From contig NZ_JBLREB010000004.1 of the NCBI RefSeq assembly GCF_048159605.1, forward strand, positions 161,958 through 225,957: a stretch of 64,000 bases of DNA, in the 5' to 3' direction. The position numbers were made by a program, and so were the translations under genes. The notes beneath the pieces are model-generated. The model did not search any database, was not told the origin of the DNA, and worked only from the letters and a program-made list of their open reading frames with translations. Of this stretch, positions 26,554 to 36,077 are shown one piece after another. The first letter of the stretch is position 1; each line of letters opens with the position of its first letter. The DNA is from Ectobacillus polymachus (GTDB taxonomy: Bacteria; Bacillota; Bacilli; Bacillales; Bacillaceae_G).

Positions 26554-26592
26554 AAGACTACATGCAGCACCTCTGCATGTAGTCTTTTTTTA
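26554..26592 (+). terminator. Terminator of CoA-transferase copy 1
   Basis: AGACTACATGCAG / CTGCATGTAGTCT stem with a 5-base loop and a T7 run. Confidence 0.9.
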
Positions 26593-26683
26593 TGTACTTC
26601 CAATTAGCGGTAATGGAAAATATGCGAAAAAAATTGTAAAATTAAATATACTTACAAAAATCTGAAAGTAAAGGGTGTGGACG

Positions 26684-27328
26684 ATGAAAGGTTTTACAGT
26701 GGAATCTTTATTAGGTGTTATGAGTGAGTTGCTTTCAGACGAAACATCATTAGCTGTATCGAATACAAAAGAATATGTTTATTACCGACCAAGCAATCGT
26801 ATTGATTTAAAAATCAAACCGGGTGACCTTGTAAAGAAAGGAACGATTACCTATAAAGCAATAATGACGAAACAGAAGGTGGCTGAATTTGTTAGCCGTG
26901 ATATATTCGGTGTGCCTTATCAGGGCCGGGCTGTTCCGTTTTTTTATGAAGGCGACCTTGTAGGATGTGTCACATCTATTTATCCTGCCTTAATAAATGG
27001 AAAATCATTTGTAACTGTAAAATTAAATGATAGATATGTTCCCGTATCGCTTCAAAAGGTAATCTATGTAGAAGCGAAGGATAGAAGAACATTTGTATAC
27101 TCAGAGGAATATGTAGGAACACATAAATATTCCTTACAGGAGTTTGAATATTTCTTACCGAAGGATATATTTATACGATGTCATCGATCCTTTATCGTTA
27201 ATGTGAACTTTATTAAGGAAATATTTCCAGATATTCATTCTACGTTTATATTAGTCATGAAAAATGGTATTAAAATTCCTGTGAGTCAAACTTATTCTAG
27301 TTATTTTCGGAAAATACTCGGATTTTAA
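26684..27328 (+). CDS. LytTR regulator with N-terminal sensory domain
   Basis: 214 residues. A non-receiver N-terminal half (about 1-105; LLGVMSELLSDETSLAVSNTKEYVYYRPS... resembles small PAS-like ligand domains) is followed by a LytTR domain (about 112-214: LQKVIYVEAKDRRTFVY ... FIRCHRSFIVNVNFIKEIFPD ... IPVSQTYSSYFRKILGF). ATG at 26684 with AAAGGG ahead; a GTG 9 bases earlier is possible. It sits between two CoA-transferase paralogues that share the leader motif TCGGTTA, so it is the natural candidate to control both, perhaps in response to acetate or acyl-CoA. That link is inference. Confidence 0.85.
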   Translation: MKGFTVESLLGVMSELLSDETSLAVSNTKEYVYYRPSNRIDLKIKPGDLVKKGTITYKAIMTKQKVAEFVSRDIFGVPYQGRAVPFFYEGDLVGCVTSIYPALINGKSFVTVKLNDRYVPVSLQKVIYVEAKDRRTFVYSEEYVGTHKYSLQEFEYFLPKDIFIRCHRSFIVNVNFIKEIFPDIHSTFILVMKNGIKIPVSQTYSSYFRKILGF

Positions 27329-27344
27329 ATATTCTCACTGTTTT

Positions 27345-27361
27345 GAACGTAAAAAACGTTC
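27345..27361 (+). terminator. Weak hairpin after LytTR gene
   Basis: GAACGT/ACGTTC stem with an A-rich loop, then TTTATCC. Probably a modest terminator. Confidence 0.4.
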
Positions 27362-27453
27362 TTTATCCTCGTTTTTACTAATTGTATCCATATTTTCTTT
27401 TTATTATTATGTTATCGGTTACAATATATGAAAAATGGGAGAGAGGGATAAAA

Positions 27454-28974
27454 GTGGAATATAAAAATCGTATAAGAAACCCACGTTTACTTGATCGTGT
27501 TGTTAGCGCACAAGAAGCTGCAAGCTGGATTAAGAACGGAATGAGTATTGGATTTAGTGGATTTACGTCATCAGGCGATCCTAAAGTAGTCCCAGTTGCC
27601 CTAGCTGAACGAGCAAAAAATTCGGGTGAACCCTTTAAAATTAATGTTTATACAGGTGCTTCTGTTGGACCGGCAATTGACAAAGTATTAGCAGAAGCTG
27701 GTATTGTAGGTCTTCGTCTTCCCTTCCAATCTGATAAAACGATGCGTAAGGAAATCAATAATGGAAATGTTGAGTATTTGGACACTCACTTATCTGATAC
27801 AGCAGACATGCTGCGTAACCAAATAATCTCTGTTGACATCGCTGTGGTGGAAGCGCTTTCTATCACAGAAGAAGGCTATATTGTACCAACAACTTCAGGT
27901 GGAAATAGTAGTATTTACGTAGAAATGGCAAAGGAAGTAATTGTTGAATTAAATACGGCTCAGTCTATTGATTTAGAAGGATTTCATGATGTATACAATC
28001 CTGGTCCACACGAAGGACGTACGCCAATTCCAATAACTGCAGTAGACCAAAGAATTGGTAATCCATATATCAAAGTAGATCCTGAAAAGATTAAAGGAAT
28101 TGTAATAACGGAACAACAAGATACAGCTAAAACATTAGTGGATCCCGACGAAGAAACGAAGATGATTGCAAATCATTTAATTAACTTCTTACGTAAAGAG
28201 GTAAAAGTCGGAAAATTACCACTTCCATTACCGCCTCTTCAATCAGGTGTAGGTTCTGTTGCGAATGCAGTATTCTATGGATTCCTAGATTCAGAGTTTG
28301 AAGATTTAACTCTATATTCTGAAGTATTGCAAGATGCAGTTATTGATTGTATTGATGCTGGAAAAATTCGTTTTGCATCTGGCGGGGCCTTTACATTATC
28401 GCAAGCTAAAATGGATCATGTATTCAATCATTTAGAAAATTATAGAGATAAAATTGTTTTGCGTCCTCAAGAAATTTCAAATAATCCCGAGGTTGCACGT
28501 CGACTTGGATTAATAACAATTAATACTGCCCTTGAGTTTGATATTTATGGAAATGTAAATTCTACTCATGTTATGGGTACGAATATGATGAATGGTATCG
28601 GGGGATCTGGAGATTTTACACGTAGTGGCCGCCTTACAATGTTTGTAACAAAATCGATAGCGAAACATGGTAAAATTTCGAGTGTTGTTCCATTCGCATC
28701 TCATATTGATCATATTGAGCATGACGTAGACGTGTTAATAACAGAACAAGGTGTTGCTGATCTCCGTGGATTAACTCCTAAACAACGTGCACACGTTATT
28801 ATCGAAAACTGTGCACATCCAATGTACCGGTCGCAACTACTAGAATACTTCAATGAAGCAATGCTCCGTGGTGGTCATACACCACATGTGTTAGAAAAAG
28901 CATTTTCTTGGCATACAAATTTTGCAAAGAACGGCACTATGCTTGAAGAAAAAGAAAGTAAAGTTAAAGCGTAA
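27454..28974 (+). CDS. Acetyl-CoA hydrolase / CoA-transferase (Cat1/AarC family), copy 2
   Basis: 506 residues, colinear with copy 1 at 24954 over its whole length. Same active-site features: YSEVLQDAV with the expected catalytic Glu, PPLQSGVGSVANAV and GIGGSGDFTRSGRL. Start is GTG at 27454, matching the N-terminus of copy 1 (VEYKNRIRNPRLLDRV against MDIKERIHNKSLHDRV) and lying 8 bases after GGAGAGAGGG. The leaders of both genes share TCGGTTA, GAAAAATGGGAGAGAG and spacing, showing duplication including control region. Substrate preference of the two may differ. Confidence 0.9.
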   Translation: MEYKNRIRNPRLLDRVVSAQEAASWIKNGMSIGFSGFTSSGDPKVVPVALAERAKNSGEPFKINVYTGASVGPAIDKVLAEAGIVGLRLPFQSDKTMRKEINNGNVEYLDTHLSDTADMLRNQIISVDIAVVEALSITEEGYIVPTTSGGNSSIYVEMAKEVIVELNTAQSIDLEGFHDVYNPGPHEGRTPIPITAVDQRIGNPYIKVDPEKIKGIVITEQQDTAKTLVDPDEETKMIANHLINFLRKEVKVGKLPLPLPPLQSGVGSVANAVFYGFLDSEFEDLTLYSEVLQDAVIDCIDAGKIRFASGGAFTLSQAKMDHVFNHLENYRDKIVLRPQEISNNPEVARRLGLITINTALEFDIYGNVNSTHVMGTNMMNGIGGSGDFTRSGRLTMFVTKSIAKHGKISSVVPFASHIDHIEHDVDVLITEQGVADLRGLTPKQRAHVIIENCAHPMYRSQLLEYFNEAMLRGGHTPHVLEKAFSWHTNFAKNGTMLEEKESKVKA

Positions 28975-29334
28975 AAAAATGAAATAGAGTTCTAAGAAGC
29001 TACACGCAATACAAGTGTAGCTTCTTTATCTATCACTCTTTCTCTTTAGAAAACAAGTTATTTCTATTAGAGGAAGGTGGATGGGAATCTGTAACGAATA
29101 TTAATTAATAAATTTCCATTATATTACTATTACTACAAAGATAGGGTATAATCCTTTATTGATTGCAAAATTTCTTTATAGTTTTTAGTAATGGATAGAT
29201 AAGTTATTTCATACTCAACCATACATTTATTTACAAAAATGTAGTTATCAAACTTGGAATATATTTGATAGAATAAAAGTTGAAATACAGAATATGGAGT
29301 AACGCATAAATACTTTGTGAAAGGAGAATTCTAT
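28975..29334. other. Intergenic region before sensor kinase
   Basis: 360 bp. A terminator at 28994-29028 closes the CoA-transferase transcript. The rest is AT-rich and should hold the kinase promoter; I cannot pick a convincing -35/-10 pair. No coding frame. Confidence 0.4.
28994..29028 (+). terminator. Terminator of CoA-transferase copy 2
   Basis: AAGAAGCTACAC / GTGTAGCTTCTT stem with a 9-base loop, then TATC; T run is short but the stem is long. Confidence 0.75.
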
Positions 29335-31086
29335 TTGTTTATTAATAGGATGAATTCCGATAATAACGTAATTATTCAACAAAGTATTTTAGACATGCTG
29401 AGGGATGGAGTGTTCTGCCTTAATAATAAAGGGAATTTATCGTTTATGAATAGGGAGGCAGAACGTCTTCTGCAGGTCAAGAAGGAGGAGATAATAGGGA
29501 AAAATATTTTAAAGATAAATAAGGATGCAAAACGTATATTTTTAAAGTATAGAAATGCTTTTGTTCATCAAACGTATTTTGAGTTTGAAGAATATTATCC
29601 ACCTCTACATTGTTGGTTTAAAATAAAAGCCTACGAAGTCCAAGACTACTACGTTATACAATTTCAAGACATCACAATGAACAAAAAGTTGATTCAAGAA
29701 ACACTTTACTATCATAACTCGCTTTTTGATTATCATCCTGATATTGTTTTTTTAATGAGCTTAGAGGGAACGATACTCGCAGTAAATCAAAAGTTCGTTG
29801 AATTAACTGGATATTCATCTGATGAAATGATTATGAATTCCTTCTTTATGATTTGTCATGATGAGGAAGCCATTCAATCTGTGGAAAAGGCATCTTTAGG
29901 GGAAAGACTTAACGTAGAAGTTAGGATTCAGAACAAAGATAATAAAATGCTTGATGTGGATTTGTTACTAAATCCTGTTATTGCAAATCAAGAAATCATC
30001 GGTATTTATGGCATTGCAAAGGATATTTCGGAGGCGAAATTTTCGAAAACGGAAATTGCTCGGCTAAATGATTTAAACGAATTAATCCTAAACTCTGTGG
30101 CAGAAGGAATATATGGGATTGATTTGAAAGGAAATATAATATTCTGGAATCAATCAGCACAGCGAATGACGGGCTTCGTGAAGGAAGAATTTCGTACTTA
30201 CTCTCTTCATTCTGGTATCAATCAAACGGGCTATCCGTTAGCAAGTTGCAATTACGAGATTCAGGTGGTAGAGGATACTTTTTGGAGAAAAGATGGTAGC
30301 ACCTTTCCGGTAGAGTATACAGCTACTCCGATTTGTGAACAAGGAAAAATCGTTGGAACGGTCATTACATTTCGCGATGTAAGTGAACGAAAACGAACGG
30401 AAGATATGCTAAGGCAATCAGAGAAATTATCTGCTGTTGGGCAGCTCGCCGCAGGAATCGCTCATGAAATTCGTAATCCACTCACATCTTTAAAAGGATT
30501 TCTACAACTTATGAGAGTGAATAACAGTCATAAGGAAGTATACTATGAAATTATGGACTCTGAATTTAATCGTATTGAAACGATATTAAGCGAGCTACTA
30601 ATGGTCGCAAAACCGCAAGCTTCTACCTTTACTGTATGTTCCATTAATCAAATTATTCATGAAGTGACGACTCTTTTAGAAGCGCAAGCGGTATTGAAAG
30701 GTGTTCAAATTGTAAGTGAAGCGGAAGAAACTATTTTTGTATACTGCAATAGCAGTCAACTAAAGCAGGTTTTTATTAATTTAATTAAAAATGCAATTGA
30801 AGCAATGGATAAAGGCGGAATAATCTCTACAAACGTAAAAAAACAACAAGAATACGCCACCATACGCATATGCGACCAAGGAAAAGGAATCCCGAAAGAA
30901 AAACTAGATCAATTAGGCCGCCCTTTTTATTCAACAAAGGAAAAAGGAACTGGGCTCGGTCTCATGGTTACATACCAAATTATTGAGAATCATCAAGGGA
31001 AGATTGAAGTGCAAAGTGAAAAGGATATAGGCACGTGCTTTACGATTTCCCTTCCAATTGGAAGGGAAATCATAAGTGATAAATAA
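29335..31086 (+). CDS. PAS-domain sensor histidine kinase (sporulation-kinase type)
   Basis: 583 residues, cytosolic (no membrane segment). Three PAS domains (about 12-105, 120-240, 250-365), then HisKA with the phospho-acceptor His377 in AAGIAHEIRNPLTSLKGFL and a HATPase domain with N box INLIKNAIEAM, G1 DQGKGIP and G2 GTGLGL. No response regulator gene is adjacent: an orphan kinase, as are the Bacillus KinA-E kinases that feed the Spo0F phosphorelay. TTG start at 29335 chosen because AAAGGAG lies 8 bases ahead; an in-frame GTG at 29317 precedes that site. Phosphorelay input is likely but unproven. Confidence 0.88.
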   Translation: MFINRMNSDNNVIIQQSILDMLRDGVFCLNNKGNLSFMNREAERLLQVKKEEIIGKNILKINKDAKRIFLKYRNAFVHQTYFEFEEYYPPLHCWFKIKAYEVQDYYVIQFQDITMNKKLIQETLYYHNSLFDYHPDIVFLMSLEGTILAVNQKFVELTGYSSDEMIMNSFFMICHDEEAIQSVEKASLGERLNVEVRIQNKDNKMLDVDLLLNPVIANQEIIGIYGIAKDISEAKFSKTEIARLNDLNELILNSVAEGIYGIDLKGNIIFWNQSAQRMTGFVKEEFRTYSLHSGINQTGYPLASCNYEIQVVEDTFWRKDGSTFPVEYTATPICEQGKIVGTVITFRDVSERKRTEDMLRQSEKLSAVGQLAAGIAHEIRNPLTSLKGFLQLMRVNNSHKEVYYEIMDSEFNRIETILSELLMVAKPQASTFTVCSINQIIHEVTTLLEAQAVLKGVQIVSEAEETIFVYCNSSQLKQVFINLIKNAIEAMDKGGIISTNVKKQQEYATIRICDQGKGIPKEKLDQLGRPFYSTKEKGTGLGLMVTYQIIENHQGKIEVQSEKDIGTCFTISLPIGREIISDK

Positions 31087-31238
31087 TGATTCTGTTTAGG
31101 GGAATTAGGCCAATTATAGCTTTATGAGGAGAAATGTTTTCTTTCTTCTTTAAAGTGATAAGTGGCTTTTTTGTTGACTTTTTACTAGCATATAAACTGT
31201 TCTAAAGTGGTAAAAGCCTATATATGAAATTTCATGAA

Positions 31239-31268
31239 TTGGTTTTTTGGGTAACACCGTGTTACAAT
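31239..31268 (+). promoter_or_regulatory. Probable SigA promoter of thiamine-precursor operon
   Basis: TTGGTT (31239-31244), 18-base spacer, TACAAT (31263-31268), placing the RNA start about 10 bases before the TPP aptamer. Confidence 0.6.
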
Positions 31269-31283
31269 ATGAATAATAGATGA

Positions 31284-31377
31284 ATAGATACAGGGAGCCG
31301 TAACGGCTGAGAGGATGTGAAATCACATCGACCGTAGACCTGATCTGGGTAATGCCAGCGTAGGAAAGTGTATCAGA
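31284..31377 (+). promoter_or_regulatory. TPP riboswitch (THI element)
   Basis: Closing stem GATAC (31287-31291)/GTATC (31370-31374). The invariant segments are present: GGGAGCC and CGGCTGAGAGG in the pyrimidine-binding arm, GACC, CCTGATCTGGGTAATGCC and AGCGTAGGAAAG in the pyrophosphate arm. It precedes ThiXYZ genes, as expected. Confidence 0.96.
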
Positions 31378-31410
31378 GAATCGTAGTAACATTCTATGAA
31401 TCTGTAAAAA

Positions 31411-31446
31411 TAGGCTTTCTGCATTGGCAGGAAAGCCTTTTCATCT
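31411..31446 (+). terminator. Riboswitch-controlled attenuator
   Basis: GGCTTTCTGC / GCAGGAAAGCC stem followed by TTTTCATCTTTT, between the TPP aptamer and the first gene. TPP binding should favour this terminator. Confidence 0.85.
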
Positions 31447-31463
31447 TTTAGGAGGGTGTTTGT

Positions 31464-31784
31464 ATGTCTAAACAAGTTACAATTTCATTTTCTGTCGTTC
31501 CACAGGCGAAAACAGGCAATTTGTATGCGCTTGTTGATAAAGCAATTGAAGTGGTAGAGAAGTCTGGGGTTCGATATGAAGTAGGGGCGATGGAAACAAC
31601 GCTTGAAGGGGATCTTGATGAATTGCTGGAGATTATTAAGAACGCACAACAAGCTTGTATTGATGCTGGGGCAGTTGAGACAATTACATCTATAAAAATC
31701 CATTATCGTCCAAGTACGGGTGTAACAATTGATGAAAAAATTGCAAAGTATCGTGAAAACTATGAAGCGAAAGAAATCAAATAG
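31464..31784 (+). CDS. MTH1187/YkoF-type thiamine-binding protein
   Basis: 106 residues. VTISFSVVPQAKTGNLYALVDKAIEVVEKSG ... RYEVGAMETTLEGDLDELLEII is the ferredoxin-like fold of the MTH1187/YkoF family, which binds thiamine or its HMP moiety. First gene of the TPP-riboswitch operon, ATG behind AGGAGGGTG. Probably helps capture or sense the imported precursor in the cytosol. Confidence 0.87.
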   Translation: MSKQVTISFSVVPQAKTGNLYALVDKAIEVVEKSGVRYEVGAMETTLEGDLDELLEIIKNAQQACIDAGAVETITSIKIHYRPSTGVTIDEKIAKYRENYEAKEIK

Positions 31785-32529
31785 TATTATTACGATACTT
31801 TGGCTTCTTTTCTTGCTCATCCTATGGGAGGCTATTGTATCAATTTTTCATATTGAAACGTGGATTCTGCCGAAGCCTTCGTCCATTGTCCAAGAGCTGG
31901 TCGGGATGAAAGAACTTCTTTTTGTGAATACGCTTGTAACGCTAGATGAGGTTTTAATAGGTCTTGTCATTGCTGTTTGTTTTGGTACGTTGCTTGCAGT
32001 TGTGATGGATATGGTACCGCTATTTCGCGTGCTTATAAACCCATTATTAGTTATTTCGCAAACGGTTCCGATTGTAGCGATTGCACCCTTGTTTATTATT
32101 TGGTTTGGGTATGGGATGCTGCCCAAGGTTCTTGTCGTTGTATTAATTTGCTTCTTTCCAATTACATTAAGCATACTTGAAGGATTTCAAACTGTTGATC
32201 AAGCTATGCTTAATTTGATGAAGACGATGCGAGCTTCGACATGGCAAATTTACGAAAAAATTAAGTTTCCAGCAGTGCTACCGTATTTTTTCTCTGGTTT
32301 AAAAATCGCCGTCACATATAGTGTGATGGGGGCTATTATTGGAGAATGGCTTGGTGCGAGTGAAGGCCTTGGTGTTATGCTTACCCGTGCAACGAAGTCA
32401 TTCTTAACCTCACGTGTGTTTGGTATTGCAGCTGTTATTGTCGGCATTACATTATTACTTTATTTTGCCGTAGAATTACTCGCAAGGATTGCTGCACCTT
32501 GGATATATAGAAAGGAAGACAACAAGTGA
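31762..32529 (+). CDS. thiX: ABC transporter permease for thiamine pyrimidine precursor
   Basis: 255 residues, BPD_transp_1 type, with about six hydrophobic segments and the EAA-like loop (LMKTMRASTWQIYEKIKFPAVLPYF). The start at 31762 overlaps the previous gene by 23 bases; no clear ribosome site, so translation is probably coupled. An in-frame start at 31729 would overlap more. Adjacent ThiY-like and ThiZ-like genes and the TPP riboswitch assign it to ThiXYZ uptake of formylaminopyrimidine/HMP-type compounds. Confidence 0.85.
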   Translation: MKRKKSNSIITILWLLFLLILWEAIVSIFHIETWILPKPSSIVQELVGMKELLFVNTLVTLDEVLIGLVIAVCFGTLLAVVMDMVPLFRVLINPLLVISQTVPIVAIAPLFIIWFGYGMLPKVLVVVLICFFPITLSILEGFQTVDQAMLNLMKTMRASTWQIYEKIKFPAVLPYFFSGLKIAVTYSVMGAIIGEWLGASEGLGVMLTRATKSFLTSRVFGIAAVIVGITLLLYFAVELLARIAAPWIYRKEDNK

Positions 32530-33524
32530 AAAAAGGTATCTTATTAACGATTATTACTGTATTTTTATTGTCAATTGTTGGATGTCAATCTGCTCCAACG
32601 AAACAGACTGCAAAGGATTTGAAGAAGGTTACGGTTGTACTAGATTGGTTTCCTAATACAAATCATACTGGACTCTATGTAGCTAAAACAAAGGAATATT
32701 ATAAAAATCAAGGGTTAGATGTAAATATTATTCAACCAGGAGATAACGTTACAGTTGAACAAATGATTGCTTCTGGTAAGGCTGACTTTGGTATTAGCTA
32801 TCAAGAAAATGTTACTTCCGCACGTGCAGAAGATGTACCAGTGGTTTCGATTGCAACGATTATGCAGCATAACACTTCTGCCTTTGCATCCTTAAAGAAA
32901 GATAATATTACATCTCCGAAGGACTTTGAAGGAAAACGCTATGGCGGTTGGGGCTCTCCTGCTGAAGAAGCAGCGATTGCAAGTATTATGAAGCAAGATA
33001 ACGCTGATTTTAATAAAGTTAATAAAATTGTATTGGGTCAAACGGATTTTCTAAAGTCAATTGGACATGATGCAGATTTCGAATGGATTTATTACGGCTG
33101 GGATGGCATTGAAGCAAAACGTACAGGTGTTGATTTGAACACCATTATGGTAAAGGATTTGAACCCAGCATTGGATTACTATAGTCCTGTTATTATAACG
33201 AGTGAAAAGAATACGAAGGAAAATAAAGATCTTGTTACGAAATTTATGGCCGCAACTGCCCAAGGTTATGATTTCGCAATTAAAAATCCTTCAGAAGCCG
33301 CTGATATTTTAATTCAAAATGTGCCGGATATTAACAAGGACCTTGTTAAAGAAAGTCAAAAATGGGTTAGTACGAAATATCAAGATGATAGTGCACAGTG
33401 GGGGGTACAGAAGGAAAGCGTTTGGACGAATTATATGAATTTTCTATATGACAATAAGGTCATTAACAAGAAAATTGATGTAAATGCTGCATTTACAAAC
33501 GAATTTCTTCCGAAAGCAAAATGA
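32526..33524 (+). CDS. thiY: ThiY-type pyrimidine precursor-binding lipoprotein
   Basis: 332 residues. Signal peptide with lipobox SIVGC (Cys20), then an NMT1/THI5-like domain: VTVVLDWFPNTNHTGLYVAK is the diagnostic first block, with SPAEEAAI and the acidic GHDADFEWIYYGWDGIEAKR further on. Extracellular receptor of the ABC importer for thiamine pyrimidine breakdown products. Start overlaps the stop of the permease gene by 4 bases (GTGA), a sign of coupled translation. Confidence 0.92.
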   Translation: MKKGILLTIITVFLLSIVGCQSAPTKQTAKDLKKVTVVLDWFPNTNHTGLYVAKTKEYYKNQGLDVNIIQPGDNVTVEQMIASGKADFGISYQENVTSARAEDVPVVSIATIMQHNTSAFASLKKDNITSPKDFEGKRYGGWGSPAEEAAIASIMKQDNADFNKVNKIVLGQTDFLKSIGHDADFEWIYYGWDGIEAKRTGVDLNTIMVKDLNPALDYYSPVIITSEKNTKENKDLVTKFMAATAQGYDFAIKNPSEAADILIQNVPDINKDLVKESQKWVSTKYQDDSAQWGVQKESVWTNYMNFLYDNKVINKKIDVNAAFTNEFLPKAK

Positions 33525-34267
33525 GTGGATTACAACTAACAGGCATAACGAAATCGTTTCAAGGAATGCCAGTCTTACAAGACATTCAGGCCCAGGTTAA
33601 TGAAGGAGAGTTTGTCTCCTTTGTGGGTCCGAGCGGCTGTGGAAAAAGCACCTTGCTGAATATTATTGCCGGACTTGAAGGTAGCGATGGGGACGTATTG
33701 TTTGGCGATCAGTCCATTGAAAGTCAAGATCTGATCAGCTATATGCCGCAGCAAGATTTGCTGCTTCCATGGCGAACGATATTGCAAAATATTGTACTTC
33801 CTTTAGAAATTAACAAAGTAGAAAAAAAGAGACGAATGGTTGAAGGAATGAAGGTCCTTGAGCAGTTTGGACTTGCTGAATACGCCAATCATTATCCAGA
33901 GGCTTTGTCAGGCGGAATGCGGCAGCGCATTAGTTTTTTAAGGACGTATTTATGTAAAAAGCCGATTATGCTGCTTGATGAGCCATTTGGTAAGCTAGAT
34001 GCTTTTACAAAAATGGATGTACATCGCTGGCTGCTGCAATCCTGGCAAAAAGGAAAGCAAACGATTGTCATGGTGACGCATGACTTAGAAGAAGCAGTGC
34101 TTTTGTCTGATCGTATTTTTATTCTATCTCAAAAACCTTCAATGATTATTGATGAAGTACGCGTTCGCCTTCCGCGTCCGCGTACGATGGAAATGATTAC
34201 ATCAAATGTGTTGAAGGAAGATAAAGATCGTATTTTGCGTATCTTGTCACCTTTTATGGCAGGATAG
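33521..34267 (+). CDS. thiZ: ThiZ-type ABC transporter ATPase
   Basis: 248 residues. Walker A GPSGCGKSTLL, Q-loop PQQDLLLPW, signature LSGGMRQRISFLR, Walker B IMLLDEPFGKLDA, H-loop MVTHDLEEA. Energises ThiX; last gene of the operon and overlapping thiY by 4 bases (ATGA). No thiamine-synthesis enzyme genes lie in this unit, so it is a salvage operon. Confidence 0.9.
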   Translation: MSGLQLTGITKSFQGMPVLQDIQAQVNEGEFVSFVGPSGCGKSTLLNIIAGLEGSDGDVLFGDQSIESQDLISYMPQQDLLLPWRTILQNIVLPLEINKVEKKRRMVEGMKVLEQFGLAEYANHYPEALSGGMRQRISFLRTYLCKKPIMLLDEPFGKLDAFTKMDVHRWLLQSWQKGKQTIVMVTHDLEEAVLLSDRIFILSQKPSMIIDEVRVRLPRPRTMEMITSNVLKEDKDRILRILSPFMAG

Positions 34268-34292
34268 AATAAAGATTCCAGTAAGTATATTC

Positions 34293-34333
34293 AAAAACCC
34301 ACAAAGTCCGTTATACGATTTTGTGGGTTTTGT
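34293..34333 (+). terminator. Terminator between convergent thi operon and pyruvate kinase gene
   Basis: AAAACCCACAAAG / TTTTGTGGGTTTT stem with an interrupted loop, then TGTTAT. Confidence 0.8.
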
Positions 34334-34403
34334 TATATAGAAGACATATGTGATTACCTCTAATAAGAGATAGAAAGATTTTCACTTCTTGTCCATCAAA
34401 GAA

Positions 34404-35822
34404 TCATACGGTTTGTATTTTCATCAAATTTGTTGTCCCTACTTTTTGAACAGGAACTCCAGCTGTAATGATAATCGTGTCATTCGGCGAGACGAGAGAT
34501 GCTGTTTTGGCTGTTTCTACTGCATGCTGTATCATTTCATCGGTTGTTGTTACTTGCTTTGTTAGGAATGCAGTAACGCCCCAGACAAGTGAAAGCTGCC
34601 GATATACGGTTTCATCTGAGGTAATAGCGATAATAGGAGCCTTCGGACGATATTTTGAAATCATTCTAGCCGTATATCCACTTCTCGTGGGTGCAAGAAT
34701 GGCCGTTATAGGTAGCGAGAGGGAGGTATGTGAGACAGATTGTCCGATAGCTTCTGTAATAAGTGATGAATAAGGATATTGCATACGATGTCGTTGTAGC
34801 TCCTCATAATTAAGTGACTTCTCGATAGAAGAGGCAATTCTATGCATGGTCTGAACGGATTGAACAGGATATAGCCCGGCTGCCGTTTCACCAGAGAGCA
34901 TAATGGCATCGCTACCGTCGAGTACGGCGTTCGCTACATCCGATGCTTCTGCTCGTGTTGGTCTTGGTTGTTTTTGCATTGAATCTAGCATTTGCGTAGC
35001 GACTATAACAGGTTTGCCGACAGCGTTACACTTGTGTATTAGCATTTTTTGAATAAGTGGAACTTCTTCTGCGGGCATTTCAATACCCATATCTCCTCTT
35101 GCAACCATCAATCCATCTGCAATATCTAGAATGGAATCGATATTCGTGATTCCTTGTTTATTTTCTATTTTTGGAATGACACGAATATGCGATGCGTGAT
35201 GTTCATGTAGAATATGTTTAATGGTAAGAACATCCGATGCATTTCGAATATACGAAGCAGCAATATAATCTACATGCTGGGAAATTCCAAATTTAATATC
35301 TTGTATATCTTTTTCGGTAACACCAGGAAGACGAATGTTTACGTTTGGAACGTTAATTCCTTTGTGATCTTTCAAGATGCCGCCGTGGATGACCTTAGTC
35401 TTTAGCTCACCGTTCTCTTTCTCCGTTACTTCTAATTCTAACAAGCCATCGTCAAGAAGAAGATGAGTGCCCACCTTTACATCATCATACAGTCCCTCGT
35501 AGGTAATGGAGAAGCACTCACTAGTACCAAGCACCTTCTTCATTGAGACCATGACTGTCGCACCGTCATTGAGCTCGGCTTGTCCTCCTTCAAACTCATG
35601 TGTTCGAATTTTCGGTCCTTTAATATCTAATAAAATAGAAACTGCTGTTCCAGTTTGTAAGGAAGCGAGTCGAATCATTTCAATTCGTGCTTGATGTTCC
35701 TCATAGTTACCATGGGAAAAATTTAGACGAGCCACGTTCATTCCCGCCTGCATTAGTTCTTTTAATATTTCTAAACTGCTGCTAGCCGGTCCAATCGTAC
35801 ATACAATCTTTGTTTTACGCAT
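34404..35822 (-). CDS. Pyruvate kinase, short form without C-terminal extension
   Basis: 472 residues. Converts phosphoenolpyruvate and ADP to pyruvate and ATP. Conserved blocks: KIVCTIGPASS, RLNFSHG, IPKIENKQGI, MVARGDMGIEMP (metal Glu/Asp) and ATQMLDSM...PTRAEASDVANAVLDGSDAIMLSGETA. The main Bacillus enzyme (585 residues, next to pfkA) carries an extra phosphohistidine-like C-terminal domain that is absent here, so this is a second, free-standing isozyme. Four in-frame ATG/ATC codons are clustered; 35822 has AGGA at proper distance, 35831 is an alternative. Confidence 0.88.
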   Translation of the reverse strand: MRKTKIVCTIGPASSSLEILKELMQAGMNVARLNFSHGNYEEHQARIEMIRLASLQTGTAVSILLDIKGPKIRTHEFEGGQAELNDGATVMVSMKKVLGTSECFSITYEGLYDDVKVGTHLLLDDGLLELEVTEKENGELKTKVIHGGILKDHKGINVPNVNIRLPGVTEKDIQDIKFGISQHVDYIAASYIRNASDVLTIKHILHEHHASHIRVIPKIENKQGITNIDSILDIADGLMVARGDMGIEMPAEEVPLIQKMLIHKCNAVGKPVIVATQMLDSMQKQPRPTRAEASDVANAVLDGSDAIMLSGETAAGLYPVQSVQTMHRIASSIEKSLNYEELQRHRMQYPYSSLITEAIGQSVSHTSLSLPITAILAPTRSGYTARMISKYRPKAPIIAITSDETVYRQLSLVWGVTAFLTKQVTTTDEMIQHAVETAKTASLVSPNDTIIITAGVPVQKVGTTNLMKIQTV

Positions 35823-36077
35823 GATCATCATTCCTATCTTATAAGGTCATGCTGTTAGTTTGGAACGAATTTCAATAAATTATCCCACCTTAATAGATAG
35901 TAAAAATCAATCCTGCATACATTTTCTATTATGGACTAAGCGATTTAATAGCGGTTGTATATACTGCTACTACGAGGCAATCTGATTCGGATTGTTTCGT
36001 ACTTCCCAATTTTAAAAATAATCGATTTATATCTAATATGAAGAAAAAAATAGCGAAAAGGGTAAGGAGGAGAAGAA

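Noticed and set aside
31133..31204. 23-codon hydrophobic frame after GAGGAGAA
   Set aside because: The ribosome-like site is only 2-3 bases from the ATG, and the sequence overlaps the promoter region of the thi operon. Not enough to call a gene.
31150..31392. Open frame antisense to the TPP riboswitch
   Set aside because: It lies across conserved aptamer bases, whose constraint explains the open frame. No ribosome site and no family resemblance.
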